A stretch of DNA of 64,000 bases from CAVSRC01 sp963730325 (lineage in GTDB: Bacteria > Pseudomonadota > Alphaproteobacteria > Rhizobiales > Kaistiaceae). The position numbers were made by a program, and so were the translations under genes. Under the pieces are notes generated by a model that worked only from the letters and a program-made list of their open reading frames with translations, made no database searches and was not told where the DNA came from. The stretch spans positions 124,001 through 188,000 of the forward strand of contig CAVSRC010000016.1 in NCBI GenBank assembly GCA_963730325.1. The letters run 5' to 3'. Below are positions 12,210 through 21,357 of this stretch, one piece after another (position 1 is the stretch's first letter; each line of letters begins with the position of its first letter).

Positions 12210-13739
12210 TCAAGTCCGGGCGAAGGTCAGGGCGACGAACTGCGTCTGGTCGCCGGACTTGATTCTGAGCAGCACCGCCTTGTGGCCACCGGCCTTGGCG
12301 TCCGCCACCATCTTCTCGACCTGGGCGGGCGTCTTGACCGACGTGGAGCCGACCGAAAGGATGACGTCGCCGGCCTGCACGCCGCGCTCGGCGGCCTGGC
12401 TCGTCGGGTCAACCTCGGAGATCACGACGCCATCGCCGTTCTGGTCGGTGTTGTCGGGGCTCAGCTTCAGGCCGAAGTCCTGGAGCGCCGCCGGCTTGGC
12501 CGCGGGGCCGTTGCCCTCATCGGCCGAGGCCATCTTCTGGGTATCGGGCAGCGTACCGAGAGTGACGGCGGCGTCATGGCTGGAGCCGTCGCGCCAGTAG
12601 GTCACGGTCACCTTGGAGCCGGGATCCATCTGGGAAATGCGCAGCGCCAGGTCGCGCGAGTCCTTGACCGGCTGGCCGTTGACCGCGGTGATGGCGTCGC
12701 CGACCTTGAAGCCGGCGTTCTGCGCCGGGCTGCCGTCCTGAACCTCGCTGACAATGGCGCCTTCAGCCTGCTTGAGGCCGAGGCTGTCGGCGATGCCCTG
12801 ATCCACCGACTGGATCTGGACGCCGAGCCAGCCGCGCACCACCGAGCCGTGGTTCATCAGGTCGTTGACGACGCTGGAGACGGTCTGGGCCGGGATGTCG
12901 AAGGCGATGCCGACGCTGCCGCCCGAGGGAGAGTAGATGGCCGTGTTGACGCCGATGACCTCGCCGTTGACGTTGAAGGTCGGACCGCCGGAGTTGCCGC
13001 GGTTCACCGGTGCGTCGATCTGGATGTAGTCGTCGTAGGGACCGCCGATCTGGCGGCCTTCCGCCGACACGATGCCGGCCGTGACGGTGCCGCCGAGGCC
13101 GAACGGATTGCCGACCGCGACCACCCAGTCGCCGACGCGCGGCTTGCCGTCGGCAAACTTCACATAGGTGAACTTGCGGCTGGGATCGTTGACCTTGAGC
13201 AGCGCCAGATCGGTCTTGTCGTCGGTGCCGATCACCTTGGCCGGCAGCTCGGTGCCGTCGTCGAGCACGACGGTGAAGGACGAGCCGTTATCGACGACGT
13301 GATTGTTGGTGACGAGGTAGCCGTCATCCGAGATGAAGAAACCGGAGCCGAGGCTCATCGAGAAGCCGCGCGGGCGCTGCTGGTTGTTGCCGTTGCCGTC
13401 GTTGTTGTTCGGGTTCATCTGACGGAACTGCCGGAAGAAGCGCTCCATCGGCGAACCGGGCTGAAACTGGAAGGGGAAATCCTGCTGATCGGCCATCAGC
13501 TGGGGGCGCGTGTCCTTGACACGCACGCTCACCACGGCCGGGTTCACCTTCTCGACCAGGTCGGCGAAGCTGGGAATCTGCACGCCCTGGACCTGCACCG
13601 GGTCGGCAAGAGCGGGGGTCGGGCGTACCAGATCCAGCGACCCGCCAACAACGCCGCCAGCCAGCACAAGCGCCAGCGCGGTGCCGCCCAGCGCAAACGC
13701 GCGCAGGCTCTTCTTGTTGGGGGAAATCGGGTTGATCAT
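12210..13739 (-). CDS. degP: Periplasmic serine protease DegP/HtrA
   Basis: DegP/Do-family chaperone-protease that degrades misfolded envelope proteins. Its 509 aa comprise an N-terminal signal/anchor helix (SLRAFALGGTALALVLAGGV), a trypsin-like domain with the triad His in NNHVVDNGS, Asp in DDKTDLALLKV and Ser in NRGNSGGPTF, and two PDZ domains. A Q-loop-like insertion (FPFQFQPGSPMERFFRQF) is present. The start ATG 13739 precedes the signal sequence; the open frame extends further but reads as non-family. It lies downstream of the cytochrome c maturation operon, as in other Hyphomicrobiales. Confidence 0.96.
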   Translation of the reverse strand: MINPISPNKKSLRAFALGGTALALVLAGGVVGGSLDLVRPTPALADPVQVQGVQIPSFADLVEKVNPAVVSVRVKDTRPQLMADQQDFPFQFQPGSPMERFFRQFRQMNPNNNDGNGNNQQRPRGFSMSLGSGFFISDDGYLVTNNHVVDNGSSFTVVLDDGTELPAKVIGTDDKTDLALLKVNDPSRKFTYVKFADGKPRVGDWVVAVGNPFGLGGTVTAGIVSAEGRQIGGPYDDYIQIDAPVNRGNSGGPTFNVNGEVIGVNTAIYSPSGGSVGIAFDIPAQTVSSVVNDLMNHGSVVRGWLGVQIQSVDQGIADSLGLKQAEGAIVSEVQDGSPAQNAGFKVGDAITAVNGQPVKDSRDLALRISQMDPGSKVTVTYWRDGSSHDAAVTLGTLPDTQKMASADEGNGPAAKPAALQDFGLKLSPDNTDQNGDGVVISEVDPTSQAAERGVQAGDVILSVGSTSVKTPAQVEKMVADAKAGGHKAVLLRIKSGDQTQFVALTFART

Positions 13740-13889
13740 TCGGAATCTCCGTCCTTTGGTTCCTTCGACCGGCACCGCCCCCACTCGCCAGTGCCGCATT
13801 GGTCGATTGGCAATATGGGGGCGGCGACCTTACGGGCCGCTTTCGGACACGTTACATTTCGGTAATGTCGCGAGGATTGCGGCGGATTT

Positions 13890-14363
13890 TCAGCCGTCGT
13901 CCGACATCAGGCGGGCGAGCTCCGCCGCCTCGGCCGCGTCGAGCGGTGCCGGCGCCGCAGGCCGTTTGCGCCGCCGCCAGAAGGCAACGGCGGCGACCAG
14001 TCCGCCGATCGCCAGAACGCCCGGCGGCACCAGCCACAACGCCCAGGTATGCGGGTTGAAGCGCGGCTTGAGCAGGATGAACTCGCCGTAGCGGGCGACC
14101 AGATAGTCGATCGCCTGCTGGTCGGTGTCGCCCGCCTTCAACCGATCGCGCAGAAGCACGCGGATGTCGTGGGCGAGGTCCGCATTCGAATCGTCGATCG
14201 ATTCGTTCTGGCAGACGAGGCAGCGAAGCTCCTGCGAGAGCGTGCGGGCGCGCGCCTCCAGCGCCGGATCCTTGAGCATCTCGTCCGGGTTGACGGCCAG
14301 CGCCGGCACGGACGCCAGCAGACCGAGCGCCAGGATTGCCAGGGCAACGAGCCGTCGCATCAT
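13890..14363 (-). CDS. ccmH: Cytochrome c maturation protein CcmH (CycL)
   Basis: Membrane-anchored periplasmic thiol oxidoreductase that keeps the apocytochrome CxxCH cysteines reduced for heme attachment. The 157-aa protein has a signal peptide, the active-site motif LRCLVCQNESI (Cys-x-x-Cys), the conserved RYGEFILLKP segment and one C-terminal membrane helix (LWLVPPGVLAIGGLVAAVAF). The start is the first of two tandem ATGs at 14363, 4 bp after the ccmF stop. It is the last gene of the ccmI-E-F-H operon. Confidence 0.95.
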   Translation of the reverse strand: MMRRLVALAILALGLLASVPALAVNPDEMLKDPALEARARTLSQELRCLVCQNESIDDSNADLAHDIRVLLRDRLKAGDTDQQAIDYLVARYGEFILLKPRFNPHTWALWLVPPGVLAIGGLVAAVAFWRRRKRPAAPAPLDAAEAAELARLMSDDG

Positions 14364-14367
14364 CGCC

Positions 14368-16356
14368 CTACTCCGCCGGTGCCGCCGGTGCCGGCTGCGT
14401 TCGCCGCGCCGGTTTCGGCGCGCCGACGCGCAGGCGCCGGTCGCTGAGCGAAAAGAGCCCGCCAAGCGCCATGACCAGCGCCCCCAGCCAGATCAGCGTC
14501 ACCAGCGGCTTCCAGTAGAGGCGCGCGGTCACCGTGCCGTCGGCGGCAATGTCGCCGATCGACAGATAGAGCTGGGAAAACCAGACCGTGCGAATCGCCG
14601 ACTCGGTGGTGTCCGTGCGGCTGGCGGCGAAACGGCGCTTGGCCGGTTCCAGCACGGCGACGACGTTGCCGCCCTGGCGCACGGTGAATTTCACCGCCGT
14701 TTCCTGATAGTTCGGGCCGTCGCGCCTGACGAGGCCGTCGAGGGTGAGGTCGTAGCCGGCGAGCGTCTGGGTATCGCCCGGTTTCATCGTGCGGATGATC
14801 TCGCCCTGCCAGGTGGTGGCGGCAACGATGCCGAGCACGGTCAGGCCGAGGCCGGCATGGGCGAGCGTGGTGCCGAAGGCCGAGCGCGGCAGGCCAAGGG
14901 CGCGGTGCAGGCTGTCGCCGAGAGCCGCCTGGCCAAGCTTGATGCGCGAGGCCAGTTCCGACAGCGCACCGGCGATCAGCCACACGCCAAGTCCGATGCC
15001 GGCGAGCGCCAGCGCATCGTGGAATCCGGCAAGGGCGCCGGTGAGGATGGCGGCGGCGAGCGCGATGGCGAAGGCCGCCATCAGCCGCTGGCTGGCGGCC
15101 AGCAGGTCGCCGCGCTTCCAGGCAAGCAGCGGGCCGAAGGGCACGATGATGAGCAGTGGCGCCACCAGCGGAATAAAAGTGAGATTGAAGAAGGGCGGGC
15201 CGACCGAGATCTTCATGCCGGTCAGCGCCTCCAGCGCCAGCGGGTAGAGCGTGCCGACGACCACCGTCGCCGCCGCGGCGGTGAGGAAGACGTTGTTGAC
15301 GATCAACGCCCCTTCCCGGCTCAACGGGGCGAAGACGCCGCCCGGCGCCAGCGCCCCGGCGCGCATGGCGAACAGCGACAGCGCACCGCCGATGAAGATC
15401 ACCAGAATGAGGAGGATGAAGACGCCGCGCGTCGGGTCGGAGGCGAAGGCGTGCACCGAGGTCAGCACGCCGGAGCGCACCAGGAAGGTGCCGATCAGGC
15501 TCAGCGAGAAGGCGAGGATGGCGAGCAGGATCGTCCAGATCTTCAGCGCGTCGCGCTTCTCCATGACGATCGCCGAATGGAGCAGCGCGGTCGTCACCAG
15601 CCACGGCATCAGCGAGGCGTTCTCGACCGGGTCCCAGAACCAGAAGCCGCCCCAGCCGAGCTCGTAATAGGCCCAGTAGGAGCCCATGGCGATGCCGACG
15701 GTAAGGAACATCCAGGCGGCGAGCGTCCACGGCCGCGCCCAGCGCGCCCAGGCGGCGTCGATATGCCCTTCGATCAGCGCCGCGACGGCGAAGGAGAAGG
15801 AGATCGAGCAGCCGACGTAACCCAGATAGAGAAGCGGCGGGTGGATGGCGAGCCCGATGTCCTGGAGGACGGGATTGAGGTCGCGGCCCTCGATCGGCGC
15901 CGGGACCAAGCGCAGGAAGGGATTGGACGTGGTGAGGATGAAGGCCAGGAAGGCGAAGGCGATCCAGCCCTGAACCGAAACCACCAGCGCCTTCAGCCGG
16001 TCGGGCAGGTTGGCGCCGAAGGCCGCGACCAGCGCACCGAACAGCGCCAGGATGAGGACCCAGAGGAGCATCGAGCCCTCGTGGTTCCCCCACACGCCGG
16101 TGACCTTGTAGAGGAGCGCCAGCTTCGAGTTGGAGTTCTCTGCGACGTTGAGCACCGAGAAGTCGGAGACGAGGTGCGACTCGACCAGCGCGGCGAAGGA
16201 AAGCCCCACGAGCAGGAACAAAGTGAGCGCGGCCGGCGCCGCCACCGCGGTCAGGCGCCTATCGCCTTGAAGCGCACCGTAGAAGGGGACGGTCGACTGA
16301 ACGAGCGCCAGGAACAGCGCCAGCACCAGAGCAAAGTGGCCGAGTTCGGGGATCAT
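14368..16356 (-). CDS. ccmF: Cytochrome c heme lyase subunit CcmF (CycK)
   Basis: Polytopic inner-membrane protein of 662 aa that takes heme from holo-CcmE and, with CcmH/I, ligates it to apocytochrome c. It contains the tryptophan-rich WWD-type region (YELGWGGFWFWDPVENASLM), conserved periplasmic His residues and about 15 membrane helices. The start ATGATCCC at 16356 overlaps the ccmE stop in an ATGA arrangement. The length is normal and the frame is intact. Confidence 0.97.
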   Translation of the reverse strand: MIPELGHFALVLALFLALVQSTVPFYGALQGDRRLTAVAAPAALTLFLLVGLSFAALVESHLVSDFSVLNVAENSNSKLALLYKVTGVWGNHEGSMLLWVLILALFGALVAAFGANLPDRLKALVVSVQGWIAFAFLAFILTTSNPFLRLVPAPIEGRDLNPVLQDIGLAIHPPLLYLGYVGCSISFSFAVAALIEGHIDAAWARWARPWTLAAWMFLTVGIAMGSYWAYYELGWGGFWFWDPVENASLMPWLVTTALLHSAIVMEKRDALKIWTILLAILAFSLSLIGTFLVRSGVLTSVHAFASDPTRGVFILLILVIFIGGALSLFAMRAGALAPGGVFAPLSREGALIVNNVFLTAAAATVVVGTLYPLALEALTGMKISVGPPFFNLTFIPLVAPLLIIVPFGPLLAWKRGDLLAASQRLMAAFAIALAAAILTGALAGFHDALALAGIGLGVWLIAGALSELASRIKLGQAALGDSLHRALGLPRSAFGTTLAHAGLGLTVLGIVAATTWQGEIIRTMKPGDTQTLAGYDLTLDGLVRRDGPNYQETAVKFTVRQGGNVVAVLEPAKRRFAASRTDTTESAIRTVWFSQLYLSIGDIAADGTVTARLYWKPLVTLIWLGALVMALGGLFSLSDRRLRVGAPKPARRTQPAPAAPAE

Positions 16357-16847
16357 TTTCCTTCGGCCGCCTTGACGCTTTCGGCGGTCTCGCCCCAGCG
16401 TCCCTGTGCCTTCAGCGCATCGACCACTTCCTTGGGCATGTAGCGTTCGTCGTGCTTGGCCAGCACGGTGTCGGCGTCGAGGGTGCGCCCGGGCGTCAGC
16501 ACGCCCTCGGTCACCACGCCCTGGCCCTCGCGGAAGAGGTCGGGCAGGATGCCGGTATAGGCGACCGGCACCTCTCCGTTGCCGTCGGTGACGACGAAGC
16601 TCACCTTGCCGTCGGCGCCCTTCTGGAGGCTGCCCTCCTCCACCATGCCGCCAAGACGAATGCGCGTGCCGGGCGGAAGCTTGCCGTCGGCGACCTCGGT
16701 CGGCGTATTGAAGAAGACGATCCTGTCGGAGAGCGCGTAGAGGATGAGGCCGGCGGCGACGATCAGGACCACGCCGGCAAGGCCGATCAGCATCAGCCGC
16801 CGCCCCTTGCGCGTCATCCCGGTCCGGTGCGGCGCGATACTGGTCAT
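16353..16847 (-). CDS. ccmE: Heme chaperone CcmE (CycJ)
   Basis: Periplasmic heme shuttle with a single N-terminal membrane anchor (RLMLIGLAGVVLIVAAGLIL) and an OB-fold domain, 164 aa. The heme-binding His lies in LAKHDERYMP, the canonical C-terminal motif. The frame overlaps both neighbours by 4 bp (ATGA), typical of a tightly coupled operon. Start ATG 16847. Confidence 0.97.
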   Translation of the reverse strand: MTSIAPHRTGMTRKGRRLMLIGLAGVVLIVAAGLILYALSDRIVFFNTPTEVADGKLPPGTRIRLGGMVEEGSLQKGADGKVSFVVTDGNGEVPVAYTGILPDLFREGQGVVTEGVLTPGRTLDADTVLAKHDERYMPKEVVDALKAQGRWGETAESVKAAEGK

Positions 16848-17986
16848 TCCGGCACTCCCGCGGCCTTGGCCGCCTCGTTGACGCTGGCCAGCGCCGTCGC
16901 GTCGCCGGCCAGCGCCGCGCGCGCCTTGGCCAGCGCCGCCTTGGCGTCGTCTGCCTTGTCGAGAACCATATAGGAGCGGATGAGGCGTGCCCAACCGGCG
17001 CCGTCGGCGGGGTCGGCCTCAAGCTTGGCGGCCAGTTGGGCGACCATCCCCTCGATCATCGCCATGCGGTCTGAGGCCGACATCTCGCCTGCGGCCTTGA
17101 CGTCGGCGGCGGTCGGTCCGGGCGGCGGCGCCGCGCCGTCGGTGGCGGCCGCCGCCGTGCCGCTCTCCAGCTTGGCGCGTTCCGACCGTGCCACCGCCAC
17201 CCAGGGGGCGCCGTCGGGCGCACCGTCGATCAGCTGCGTCCAGGCGGCAATCGCCTCGTCGGTCTTGCCTTCCTGGCCGAGTGCCAACGCCAGATAGAAG
17301 CGCGGCCGCGCCGCCGTCGCATCGAGCTTCGCCGCCCGCTCGAAGGCGGCGCGCGCCTCGGCGGTGACGACGCCGCCATTGGCGCTCACCAGCGCCTCGC
17401 CGAGATCCGCTTCGCTGTCGGCCGTGGCGCCGTTGAGACCGATGATGTTGCGGTAGGCCTTGATCGCATCGTCGAAGCGGCCGAGGCGCAGATAGACCGG
17501 CGCCAGGATCTGCCAGCCCTTGCCGTCGTGCGGATCGGTGGCGAGATGCGCCTCGATGCGGGCGACCAGAGTGGCAATGTCCTGCTGGTCGGCCGGCGCG
17601 GCGAGCCGCGCCGCCAGCGGTTCGGCCGGCATCTCCGGCGAGCCGACGAAGAGATAGAAGGCCAGGGCTGCCAGCGGCATGGCGATAATGGCGACGGCGG
17701 CGACCCGGCGGACGGCGGGCGCGCCCGCTGCCGTGTCCTCCTCCGTCTCCTGCCCGGTCTTGAGCAGGCGGCGGGAAATCTCGGTGCGCGCCGCCTCAGC
17801 CTCGGTCTCGCCGATGACGCCGCGGTCGAGGTCGCGGTCCACCTCGCCGAGCTGGTCGCGATAGATCGCCAGCGCCTGGCCGCGCTCCGAGCGGGCCGTG
17901 CGCGCAGCCCGATAGAGCGGTGCAAGCACCGCGAGGGAGGTGGCGGCCGCGAGAACGGCCATGGCGATCCAGAGACCAATCATCAT
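16844..17986 (-). CDS. ccmI: Cytochrome c maturation protein CcmI (CycH)
   Basis: Membrane protein that presents apocytochrome c to the heme lyase. The 380-aa product has two N-terminal membrane helices separated by a cytoplasmic leucine-zipper-like region (QLGEVDRDLDRGVI), then a periplasmic domain with TPR-like helices (KGWQILAPVYLRLGRFDDAI) and a second TPR set at the C-terminus. It starts at tandem ATGs 17986/17983; a TTG at 18001 is in frame but less likely. It is the first gene of the ccm operon. Confidence 0.93.
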   Translation of the reverse strand: MMIGLWIAMAVLAAATSLAVLAPLYRAARTARSERGQALAIYRDQLGEVDRDLDRGVIGETEAEAARTEISRRLLKTGQETEEDTAAGAPAVRRVAAVAIIAMPLAALAFYLFVGSPEMPAEPLAARLAAPADQQDIATLVARIEAHLATDPHDGKGWQILAPVYLRLGRFDDAIKAYRNIIGLNGATADSEADLGEALVSANGGVVTAEARAAFERAAKLDATAARPRFYLALALGQEGKTDEAIAAWTQLIDGAPDGAPWVAVARSERAKLESGTAAAATDGAAPPPGPTAADVKAAGEMSASDRMAMIEGMVAQLAAKLEADPADGAGWARLIRSYMVLDKADDAKAALAKARAALAGDATALASVNEAAKAAGVPE

Positions 17987-18062
17987 GTGTGGGACGGTCA
18001 ATATCCTTGGCGCCGGTGACTTGGCACGGACAAAGTGTCGCGAAAAGCCTCCCGGTGTCCCG

Positions 18063-18464
18063 TCAGCCTACCGTCCGCCAGTTGCCGTCGGCGCTGCGGC
18101 AGGCGGTGCCGCTGCCCTTCTCGGAGCGGCCGTCGGCGACGATCACGTGAACATATTCGCGGCAGGTGGTGTCGTTCACCTTGTAGGGCGCGCCCGGCAC
18201 GACCTCGCCATAGCGCCCGGTCAGGCTGTCGCTCCACGGCGTGGTGGCGCCGGTGCGGCCATATTCCAGCGCCCGGTATTCGGCGGCGAGCGCCCGGCCG
18301 CGATCGCCGGCGCTGAGGCTTCCGCCGACCTGGGTGCCGGCGAGACCACCGACAACCCGCGGCGAACCGCCGACGACCGCGCCGGCAAACGATCCGGCAC
18401 CGGCCTGGCAGCCGGCAAGGCCCAGAACCATGCCGGCGAGCGCGGCACTCCTCACGCGTTTCAT
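18063..18464 (-). CDS. Small lipoprotein, glycine-zipper surface-antigen-like
   Basis: Protein of 133 aa with a lipobox (GLAGC) after a short signal. A Gly-rich zipper (AGAVVGGSPRVVGGLAGTQV) follows, then a C-terminal domain ending TACRSADGNWRTVG with two Cys. This architecture matches the 17-kDa surface antigen / RT0821-like outer-membrane lipoproteins of alphaproteobacteria, whose role is not established. Start ATG 18464. It lies between feuQ and ccmI on the same strand. Confidence 0.75.
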   Translation of the reverse strand: MKRVRSAALAGMVLGLAGCQAGAGSFAGAVVGGSPRVVGGLAGTQVGGSLSAGDRGRALAAEYRALEYGRTGATTPWSDSLTGRYGEVVPGAPYKVNDTTCREYVHVIVADGRSEKGSGTACRSADGNWRTVG

Positions 18465-18550
18465 CCGACCCGCTCCAGTTCCCCTGCCTGCCTCGCGGCG
18501 ATCCTTCCACCCGGCAATGGCGGAAATGAGACGTTTTGGCAACCGCTCGC

Positions 18551-19927
18551 TCATGCCGCCGGCAGCTCCACGATGGCGCACAGGCCGCCCATGCGGGCGC
18601 GGTCGAGGCTGAAAGAGCCGCGATACATGGCGGTGAGATCGCTGACGATGGACAGCCCCAGACCGGAGCCCGGCATGGTCTCGTCGAGCCGGTGGCCGCG
18701 GGTGGTCACCGCCTCGATCTCTTGCGCCGTCAGGCCGGGTCCGTCGTCGTCGATATGCAGCACCAGGCTGCCGGGGTCCTCGCCGCCGTCCGGCGGGCGG
18801 TAGCTGGCGGTCACCGCAACCTTGGTCTTCGCCCATTTGCAGGCATTGTCGATGAGATTGCCGACGATCTCCTCGAAGTCCTGCTGCTCGCCGCGGAAGC
18901 GGGCGCCCTCGGGCACGTCGCTGATCAGCTTGATGCCGCGCTCGTCATAGAGGCGGCTCATCACGCGCACCATCCGGTCGATCAGCGGCTCGATCTCGGT
19001 CACCACGCCGATGACGTCGCTCTGGGCGGCGATGCGGGCGCGGTCGAGATAATGGTTGACCTGCCGGCGCATCAGCTCGGTCTGTTCGACGATCTTGTGG
19101 GAGGCCGGATCGCGGCTCGCGCGCGCCTCGTTGATGACGACGCTGAGCGGCGTCTTGAGGGCATGGGCGAGGTTGCCGACCTGGGTGCGGGCGCGGTCGA
19201 CAACTTCCTGATTCGATTCAAGCACCGCGTTCAACTCGTTGACGAGAGGGGAGATTTCGGCGGGAAAGTCACCTTCGACGCGGGTTCGCGTGCCGCTCCT
19301 CAGCTCGGAGAGCGCACGGCGCACGGCGTCGAGCGGCCTGAGCCCCCAGCGGATCTGGATGAAGGTGGCGGCGATCAGGCCGATACCGAAGACGGCGAGC
19401 GTGATGGCGACGCTGGCGCCGAAGGAGACGATCTGGTTCTCCAGCTCGCCGGCATCGCCGGCGACGACCAGGCTCAGCGGCGGGCGGCCTTCGAAGGTGA
19501 CGATGCTGGCGAGGAAACGGAGCGACTGCTTGTCGGGGCCGACGAGCGCCCCGGAGGTCACGCCGTTATCGACCTTGGTGCCGGTCGCCTTGCCGATGTC
19601 GATGGTGTCGGAGAACAGCGAGCCGGAGGCGAGCACGACCTTGCCGGTGGCGGCGTCGCGCGCCTGCCAGTACCAGCCGGAATAGAGCAGCTCGAAGCGC
19701 TGTTCGCCGAGATTGCCGGGATCGCTCAGCGGCTGGGCGGGATCCTGTGCGGCAAGGCCGCCGACCAGCGTGTGCAAATAGACGTTGAGCCGCTGGTCGA
19801 AGGCATTCTCGACGGTGGAGCGATAGAGGGAGGTGAGGATGAGGCCGGCGGCGACCAGCGCCACCACGGCCCACAGGGTGGACGCCGCGATCAGGCGGGC
19901 GGAGAGGGAATTTCGCTTAAGGCGCAT
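18551..19927 (-). CDS. feuQ: Sensor histidine kinase FeuQ
   Basis: Protein of 458 aa. It has membrane helices near 15-35 and 150-175 flanking a periplasmic domain, a HAMP-like linker, a HisKA box NLAHALKTPLSVVINEARAS and an HATPase_c domain (NLIDNACKWAK, DDDGPGL, GSGLGLSIV). The HALKTPL box is characteristic of FeuQ/PhoQ-type kinases. FeuQ/FeuP controls cyclic beta-glucan export and other envelope genes in Sinorhizobium and iron-related genes in Rhizobium. It overlaps feuP by 11 bp. The assignment rests on box type and synteny with cycHJKL. Confidence 0.85.
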   Translation of the reverse strand: MRLKRNSLSARLIAASTLWAVVALVAAGLILTSLYRSTVENAFDQRLNVYLHTLVGGLAAQDPAQPLSDPGNLGEQRFELLYSGWYWQARDAATGKVVLASGSLFSDTIDIGKATGTKVDNGVTSGALVGPDKQSLRFLASIVTFEGRPPLSLVVAGDAGELENQIVSFGASVAITLAVFGIGLIAATFIQIRWGLRPLDAVRRALSELRSGTRTRVEGDFPAEISPLVNELNAVLESNQEVVDRARTQVGNLAHALKTPLSVVINEARASRDPASHKIVEQTELMRRQVNHYLDRARIAAQSDVIGVVTEIEPLIDRMVRVMSRLYDERGIKLISDVPEGARFRGEQQDFEEIVGNLIDNACKWAKTKVAVTASYRPPDGGEDPGSLVLHIDDDGPGLTAQEIEAVTTRGHRLDETMPGSGLGLSIVSDLTAMYRGSFSLDRARMGGLCAIVELPAA

Positions 19928-20588
19928 CGCCGGGCTCGACGATGCGATAGCCGAGCCCGCGCACGGTTTCGATGATATCGGAGGCGACCTTCTTGCGCAG
20001 GCGGCCGACGAAGACCTCGATGGTGTTGGAATCCCTGTCGAAATCCTGATCGTACAGATGCTCGATCAGCTCGCTGCGCGACACCACGCGGTCGCGGTGG
20101 TGCATCAGATATTCGAGCACGCGGTATTCGTGGGAGGTGAGCTTGACCGGGTTGCCGTCGACGGTGACGCGCCCCGCCCGGCTGTCGAGGCGCACCGGGC
20201 CGCACTCGATCTCGTTGGAGGCGTGGCCGGCGGCGCGGCGCACCAGGGCGCGGACGCGGGCGAGCACCTCCTCGATATGGAAGGGCTTGGCGACATAGTC
20301 GTCGGCGCCGGCGTCGATGCCCTGCACCTTGTCGCTCCAGCGATCGCGGGCGGTGAGGATGAGCACCGGCATGGTGCGGCCGTCGCGGCGCCATTTCTCC
20401 AGAACGGAGATGCCGTCGAGCACCGGCAGGCCGATGTCGAGCACGATCAGGTCATAGGGTTCGGTATCGCCGAGGAAGTGACCCTCCTCGCCGTCGGCGG
20501 CGCTGTCGACGGCATAGCCCGCCTCCTTCAGCGCTTCCGAAAGCTGCCGGTTGAGATCGGTGTCGTCCTCGACAACAAGAACCCGCAT
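19917..20588 (-). CDS. feuP: Response regulator FeuP (OmpR family)
   Basis: Protein of 223 aa. The receiver domain has VVEDD, phospho-acceptor Asp in VLDIGLPVLDG, Thr in ILTAR and Lys in YVAKPFH. The DNA-binding winged helix includes KLTSHEYRVLEYLMHHRDRV and FVGRLRKKVASD. The AKPFHIEEVLARV and EVFVGRLRKK segments are typical of the FeuP/PhoP-like group. It lies 12 bp downstream of a FeuN-like gene and overlaps feuQ, suggesting a feuN-feuP-feuQ operon. Confidence 0.88.
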   Translation of the reverse strand: MRVLVVEDDTDLNRQLSEALKEAGYAVDSAADGEEGHFLGDTEPYDLIVLDIGLPVLDGISVLEKWRRDGRTMPVLILTARDRWSDKVQGIDAGADDYVAKPFHIEEVLARVRALVRRAAGHASNEIECGPVRLDSRAGRVTVDGNPVKLTSHEYRVLEYLMHHRDRVVSRSELIEHLYDQDFDRDSNTIEVFVGRLRKKVASDIIETVRGLGYRIVEPGDAP

Positions 20589-20600
20589 TGCCCCCTCCGT

Positions 20601-20888
20601 CTATCGCGGCGCGCCGGTCGCGGCATCGATGCGCACGGTCACCACCTTGCCGCCGACCTGCACCTTCACCTCATAGACAAGGCGGCCGCCGATCTGGAGC
20701 AGGCAGGCCCTGACTGGCGTCCCACCACCGGTCATGGCACGGATCGCCCCGAGGAAATCCGACAGGCCCCGCGGCGCCTTGCTCGGCGGCAGGCAGCCGC
20801 CAGCGGCGGAGGCCGGCGGCGCCGACGCCGATACGGCCGCAATCATCGTGACGCCAATAATCACGCCGCGGAGAAACCTTGCCAACAT
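20601..20888 (-). CDS. Small periplasmic PepSY-like protein, FeuN-like
   Basis: Exported protein of 95 aa with an N-terminal signal (MLARFLRGVIIGVTMIAAVS, likely cleaved after PPASA). A short domain ends in a PepSY-like strand (LVYEVKVQVGGKVVTVRIDA). In Sinorhizobium meliloti a small periplasmic protein, FeuN, is encoded just upstream of feuP and restrains FeuQ. Position, size and export signal match here, but I cannot confirm sequence homology. ATG 20888 is chosen because the signal sequence starts there. Confidence 0.7.
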   Translation of the reverse strand: MLARFLRGVIIGVTMIAAVSASAPPASAAGGCLPPSKAPRGLSDFLGAIRAMTGGGTPVRACLLQIGGRLVYEVKVQVGGKVVTVRIDAATGAPR

Positions 20889-20943
20889 GCCCCGCCAGAT
20901 AGCCACCTTAAGATGAATGTGCCCTGAATATGGGCGTGCGCGC

Positions 20944-21357
20944 CTAGCCGCCCCGCCGGCCGACGATGGTGCGGGTGATCCGTTCGCCGCTTTCGGAGAG
21001 GAAGATCGCAGAAATGATCCAGCCGGACCAGTCGCCGATGGGGGCCGGCAGCGCCGCCACATTCCATGTGAAATGGAACAGCGAGTTGGCGATCACCGCG
21101 GCGTAGTAGACCGCCAGCGGATAGGCGAAGGCGGGGCGCATCATGGCGGTCACCGCCCTGCCCTGCTCGGCGATCAGAACGTCGCGCTGCGCCTGCCGGC
21201 GGCCGAGCTCGGCCTTGACCTGCTCGATCGCCACGGCGGCGGTGATCCGCTCCCTTTCCACCCCACTGTCGGTCTGCGCCTGCAAGCCCGCCAGCACCTT
21301 GTCGAGCACGCCGGCGGAGACGAGCTTCAGCGCCAGGCCGACGAGGCCCGCAAGCAT
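20944..21357 (-). CDS. GTA/phage holin, three-TM type
   Basis: Protein of 137 aa. It has an N-terminal hydrophobic stretch (LVGLALKLVSAGVLDKVLAG), a charged coiled-coil middle (IEQVKAELGRRQAQRDVLIAEQ) and two C-terminal membrane helices (FAYPLAVYYAAVIANSLFHF; GDWSGWIISAIFLSESGERI). This fits the 'holin of 3TMs, for gene-transfer release' family that pairs with GTA endolysins. It is the last gene of the GTA cluster and shares one base with the gene upstream. It would form membrane holes so the endolysin can reach the wall. Confidence 0.75.
   Translation of the reverse strand: MLAGLVGLALKLVSAGVLDKVLAGLQAQTDSGVERERITAAVAIEQVKAELGRRQAQRDVLIAEQGRAVTAMMRPAFAYPLAVYYAAVIANSLFHFTWNVAALPAPIGDWSGWIISAIFLSESGERITRTIVGRRGG

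Noticed and set aside
14125..16443. 772-codon plus-strand open frame over ccmF/ccmH
   Set aside because: Antisense of the ccm genes, extremely Arg/Gln/Gly-rich; not a protein.
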